Notes under the pieces: model-generated
The model's database searches: none
Told to the model about the DNA's origin: nothing
Seen by the model: the letters and a program-made list of their open reading frames with translations, nothing else
In this document: positions 63,478-64,000 of the stretch, one piece after another
Numbering within the stretch: the first letter of the stretch is position 1
Layout: each line of letters starts with the position of its first letter
Program-made: the position numbers and the translations under genes
DNA from: Portulaca oleracea
Taxonomy: Eukaryota; Streptophyta; Magnoliopsida; Caryophyllales; Portulacaceae
Direction: 5' to 3'
Assembly (NCBI GenBank): GCA_029582165.1
Contig: CM055892.1
Span: 7,776,754-7,840,753, forward strand
Length of the DNA: 64,000 nucleotides

Positions 63478-63850
63478 TACTATATGAATTTTATGACATC
63501 AATTTTTTTTCTACCCCATATTTTAAATTTAACATTAATACTATTTCAGTTTTCTAAATTATCTTGTTTACCTGCTAACATTAATTTAGTACCCTTTAAG
63601 TATTTATTATATTTTGCCCCCTTTTGTTATTCAAAAAATTTGTTTACTGTTTAAAAGTTTCAAACTAGTTAAAATTTCATTCACCATTTAAAAATATGAC
63701 ACTTCTATAAAACTCATGGAAGTTTAATATATATTTGGGATATTCTTTTACGATTGATTTTTGGTTTTTTTTTTGGACTTTTACGAGTTATCTTTAATTA
63801 TAGAGGATAACTTTGTCGTATTTTGTAGGTTGTCGACCTGCCTGTCTGCT
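63478..63850. other. AT-rich DNA, nothing recognised
   Basis: T-rich sequence without domain-bearing frames. Confidence 0.5.
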
Positions 63851-63990
63851 AGCTTGTATTTACATACGAATTTATTCTTTTGTCTTCGAATATAATATAA
63901 TAATAAGCAACTTGACTTGTAGCTTGTATTCACATATGAATTTACTTTTTTCCCCCTTGAATATAATATAATGACAAACAACTTGTCTAC
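63851..63990. repeat. Two tandem copies of a 70-bp AT-rich unit
   Basis: AGCTTGTATT(T/C)ACATA(C/T)GAATTTA starts at 63851 and 63921. Both units contain GAATATAATATAAT and end (A/C)AACTTG. The array may continue beyond the window. Confidence 0.85.
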
Positions 63991-64000
63991 CTGCATGTCT

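Noticed and set aside
57768..63482. 5-bp target duplication for the copia element
   Set aside because: Flanks TGTTA and TACTA differ at two of five bases, which is too weak to call.

Overview
The window is AT-rich plant nuclear DNA, most likely from a eudicot. Evidence: spliceosomal introns with GT..AG ends, Ty3/gypsy, Ty1/copia and L1-type retroelements of plant lineages, small Mutator, hAT and PIF/Harbinger-like elements, and one nuclear gene with a probable plastid transit peptide. Roughly 80-85% of it is transposable element. No bacterial-type operon, CRISPR array, tRNA or rRNA was seen. Only one conventional host gene could be supported: a seven-exon DUF3598-family gene at 46485-55591 (+). 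|| Layout. 1-486 is a broken piece of a Tat-lineage gypsy element. 1141-21697 is a three-level nest: a solo LTR (TSD ATATT) split by a ~14.7 kb Tat-lineage element (2156-20893, TSD CATTG), itself split by a 4.06 kb non-autonomous gypsy element A (3773-7832, TSD AGCAA). The Tat element carries gag, protease, RT, archaeal-type RNase H and integrase on the minus strand, an antisense plant-mobile-domain gene with an intron on the plus strand, and a 93-bp tandem array in its 3' region. 22204-34522 is a second nest: a ~2.9 kb solo LTR (TSD ATGGA) interrupted by element B (22212-27103, TSD AACAC) and by an L1-type LINE (27689-32167, ~18 bp TSD). 35420-38328 holds gypsy LTR-like and protease fragments. 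38329-44437 is a large non-coding LTR element with two nested Mutator-like MITEs and a truncated 3' LTR. 44435-45360 is a foldback and microsatellite region, and 45623-46289 is a hAT-like MITE. || The host gene has a 6.7 kb second intron enlarged by element C (47292-51567, TSD CATAA), a sense-oriented relative of A. Downstream lie a small TIR element (55819-56051) and a gag-less copia element (57773-63477, minus strand) carrying a Harbinger-like insertion in RT and a Mutator-like MITE in integrase. || The most unusual signals concern element biology. (1) Arrays of short GC-rich or A/T-flanked palindromes sit about 65-440 bp upstream of a TATA box in four LTR-type sequences. In three arrays the spacing is near 20-21, 31 or 50-53 bp (integral helical turns), and some arms change in compensating pairs. 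(2) One LTR of element A carries 23 substitutions in ~230 bp, all transversions, while the rest of the LTR has none. (3) Element B keeps an 873-codon open frame made of gag plus apparent RT, RNase H and integrase remnants. Family assignments come from reading motifs by eye; no database search was possible.
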